This document shows, in pieces, positions 21,569 through 23,008 of a stretch of 23,008 bases of DNA; position 1 is the first letter of the stretch, and every line of letters starts with the position of its first letter. The position numbers were made by a program, and so were the translations under genes. The stretch spans positions 1-23,008 of the forward strand of contig JAKAAK010000017.1 in NCBI GenBank assembly GCA_021797025.1, written 5' to 3'. The notes beneath the pieces were generated by a model. The model made no database searches. It had not been told where the DNA came from and saw only the letters and a program-made list of their open reading frames with translations. This DNA is from Thermoplasmata archaeon. GTDB taxonomy: Archaea > Thermoplasmatota > Thermoplasmata > Thermoplasmatales > Thermoplasmataceae.

Positions 21569-21681
21569 TTATATTATACCTCCGTTCCACTCATCTTCTT
21601 CACTATCACGGTTATAAGGTAAAAGTTCCTTAAATAATTGGTATACTCGAAGTAAAAGAACACATGTACCTATACGTTACT
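21569..21681 (-). pseudogene. Possible C-terminal gene remnant
   Basis: A minus-strand frame without a usual start reads LLLRVYQLFKELLPYNRDSE then EDEWNGGII before TAA (21569-21571). The amphipathic then acidic character looks protein-like, but no family is recognised. The rest of the interval between mod and the 325-residue gene (21682-21798) holds nothing I can identify. Confidence 0.2.
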
Positions 21682-21798
21682 AAGCGGTGAATAATGGAAT
21701 ACTAAAAATTTAAAACATATTTTGCCTGTTACTCTTTTGGAGTCTTCTATGGATCTATATTTTATTTTATTTTCAACTGAAATATTACTACTTTTACG

Positions 21799-22776
21799 CT
21801 ATCTGTATATTATATATAAAATTAAAATTAAGATAAATACAACACCAGCGAATATAACTATATTTCTAATATACTTTTCATGCGATAATAATCTGGTCCT
21901 TGTCTGTGCAAATGCTAGCGTTAAAATGAAAACACTCTCTATTTCCAACGAATCAAATAGATATGAAATATTACGGAAATATAGGGCTGTCAAACCAGTG
22001 AGTGGAAGTAAAAACGTAAATATAGCCAATGTTTGAATTAAATTATACTCTTTCTTTTCCGGTTTTACGCTATAGAGAATAGCAATACTATCTATTTTTT
22101 TATCATTTCTATAGTTATTGGAAACACTAAACGAAAAACAATTTTTTCTATTATCTAAATGGATTTTTGTTTTATCCAGATCAATAAGAGGGTCCTCATC
22201 CTGTTTTTTAGAATCGTTACTACCAAAAATATACGGATCGAATTCATCTACTCCTAAACCATTTCCCCAATGATTAAATATGCTAAGTGTTTCTTCACCA
22301 TAAAAAAATATTACGTCTATATACACCGCTTCGTTGTACATAAAATGCTTTAATTCGGTTAAATCCTCATAATTTTTATTATACTCCTCTTCCTTTGTAT
22401 ATTCTATATAATCCAAGTATAATGAACAATATTCATCTTTTTTTATTGTCTTATCTAATTCTATTACTAAAATATAACATCTATCTTCTGGGTCTTCCTT
22501 TTTCGTGCACTCTTTAATATATTCTGGTATGTCGTTTCTTTGTAGTATCTTATAATTTGGTAAATATGTTAGTTCACTCCTTTTATTATCGCTTATCTTT
22601 AAATTGGCTTTAAAATCTTCAATTTCTAAAATTATCTCATTTAATTCTTCTTCAGATTTGTTCTTAAATGTTATTTCTTCTCTGACATCCCTTTTAAGTA
22701 ATCCCTCAGAATGGTTATAATATATACGCCTACTTATGATTTCTATGCTATCTGGGTAAAAATACAATGAATTCAC
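21799..22776 (-). CDS. Membrane protein of unknown function (325 aa)
   Basis: Residues 1-245 form a soluble domain, very rich in Glu, Lys, Asp and Tyr and with a mostly beta pattern (RRIYYNHSEGLLKRDVREEI, then CYILVIELDKTIKKDEYCSL). The last 80 residues contain three membrane segments: LIQTLAIFTFLLPLTGLTAL, SVFILTLAFAQTRTRLL (weaker), and IVIFAGVVFILILILYIIYR at the very end. There is no signal peptide, so the large domain probably faces the cytoplasm. The start is GTG 22776, nine bases after the stop of the 55-residue gene. Its base composition is far more AT-rich than the adjoining restriction-modification genes, pointing to a separate origin. A membrane effector in a defence island is conceivable, but nothing in the sequence proves it. 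Confidence 0.75.
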   Translation of the reverse strand: MNSLYFYPDSIEIISRRIYYNHSEGLLKRDVREEITFKNKSEEELNEIILEIEDFKANLKISDNKRSELTYLPNYKILQRNDIPEYIKECTKKEDPEDRCYILVIELDKTIKKDEYCSLYLDYIEYTKEEEYNKNYEDLTELKHFMYNEAVYIDVIFFYGEETLSIFNHWGNGLGVDEFDPYIFGSNDSKKQDEDPLIDLDKTKIHLDNRKNCFSFSVSNNYRNDKKIDSIAILYSVKPEKKEYNLIQTLAIFTFLLPLTGLTALYFRNISYLFDSLEIESVFILTLAFAQTRTRLLSHEKYIRNIVIFAGVVFILILILYIIYR

Positions 22777-22785
22777 TATCTAACA

Positions 22786-22953
22786 TTATTTCTGGACAAC
22801 TATGTAAACCGTTTTGCCATTTTTTTTAATAGGCACATATATGTCATTTTCAGTTAGGTCTTTTTCATTCTTAACGATTTTAATATATCTACTTCTATCT
22901 ATTATTCTTAATTTTTCATTCATTGTATATTTTTTTCCTTCCTTATCTTCCAT
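22786..22953 (-). CDS. Small protein (55 aa), AbrB-like at best
   Basis: The frame reads MEDKEGKKYTMNEKLRIIDR, SRYIKIVKNEKDLTENDIYV, then PIKKNGKTVYIVVQK. It is preceded by the strong Shine-Dalgarno GGAGG (22960-22964, six bases from the ATG), so translation is likely. The strand pattern could fit a swapped-hairpin AbrB-like fold, but the usual proline-lysine signature is missing. It is probably the regulator or partner of the 325-residue membrane protein in a two-gene operon. Confidence 0.6.
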   Translation of the reverse strand: MEDKEGKKYTMNEKLRIIDRSRYIKIVKNEKDLTENDIYVPIKKNGKTVYIVVQK

Positions 22954-22971
22954 TATCCCCCTCCTTATTTT

Positions 22972-23005
22972 AATATTTTAAATGATTGGACAAATATTTT
23001 AAATG
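22972..23005 (-). promoter_or_regulatory. Direct repeats before two-gene operon
   Basis: The 13-mer AATATTTTAAATG occurs at 22972-22984 and 22993-23005, a period of 21 bases or two helical turns. They lie 19 to 52 bases before ATG 22953, so they cover the expected promoter and could be paired operator sites. The window ends here. Confidence 0.4.
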
Positions 23006-23008
23006 GTT

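Overview
The window comes from an AT-rich archaeal genome, most likely a Thermoplasmatota-type acidophile (inference). Evidence for archaea: TATA boxes of the type TTTATATA or TTATAAA lie about 24-27 bases before the start codons of many small genes, which is the leaderless arrangement. The tRNA is intronless, and the accessory genes (SF3 helicase, AbrB-like and CopG-like regulators, a PRLDTV-type antitoxin with a RelE-type toxin) are of kinds common in archaeal plasmids.

Left part (1-6781): a tRNA-Phe, about 520 bases of structured non-coding DNA, then a co-oriented cluster with overlapping or abutting genes: an MFS transporter, an alpha/beta hydrolase broken by one extra T, an acyl-CoA/AMP ligase and a beta-ketoacyl synthase III-like enzyme. 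A TetR regulator follows, and a convergent ketoreductase-type SDR closes the cluster. A near-perfect 21-bp palindrome sits over the start codons of both outermost genes, MFS and SDR, with only the central base differing between copies. This makes a single TetR-controlled regulon likely. The enzymes would activate an acid, condense it and reduce the 3-oxo product, with a transporter for uptake or release.

Middle (7048-8277): a small leaderless zinc-ribbon gene, a doubtful membrane ORF, decayed coding sequence and the C-terminal remnant of an IS110-family transposase.

Mobile element (8278-about 14100): on the minus strand, a tightly overlapping operon of eleven genes starts at 12734. It encodes two tiny peptides, an SF3 (D5-type) helicase, a small protein resembling a GINS B domain, a SWIM-like/zinc-ribbon protein, an Hfq-like protein, a Cys-rich protein, an acidic Pro-rich protein, a winged-helix protein and two small proteins, one possibly Sm-like. 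The upstream intergenic region carries direct repeats and separates the operon from a divergent AbrB-like gene. A second AbrB-like gene, an unknown basic protein and another winged-helix gene follow. No integrase is visible, so this looks like an integrated plasmid or virus, or a remnant of one.

Graveyard of small modules (14080-16520): a tandemly duplicated small gene (14180, 14827) faces a CopG-like gene or its remnant. Three copies of a similar C-terminal tail lie on the minus strand. There is also a toxin-antitoxin pair whose toxin has an in-frame stop, and a truncated homologue of the acidic element protein.

Right part (16519-23008): an apparently empty 570-base stretch, a type III restriction-modification operon (mod then res, minus strand), and a very AT-rich two-gene unit. 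That unit encodes a 55-residue protein and a 325-residue protein with C-terminal membrane helices, of unknown function.
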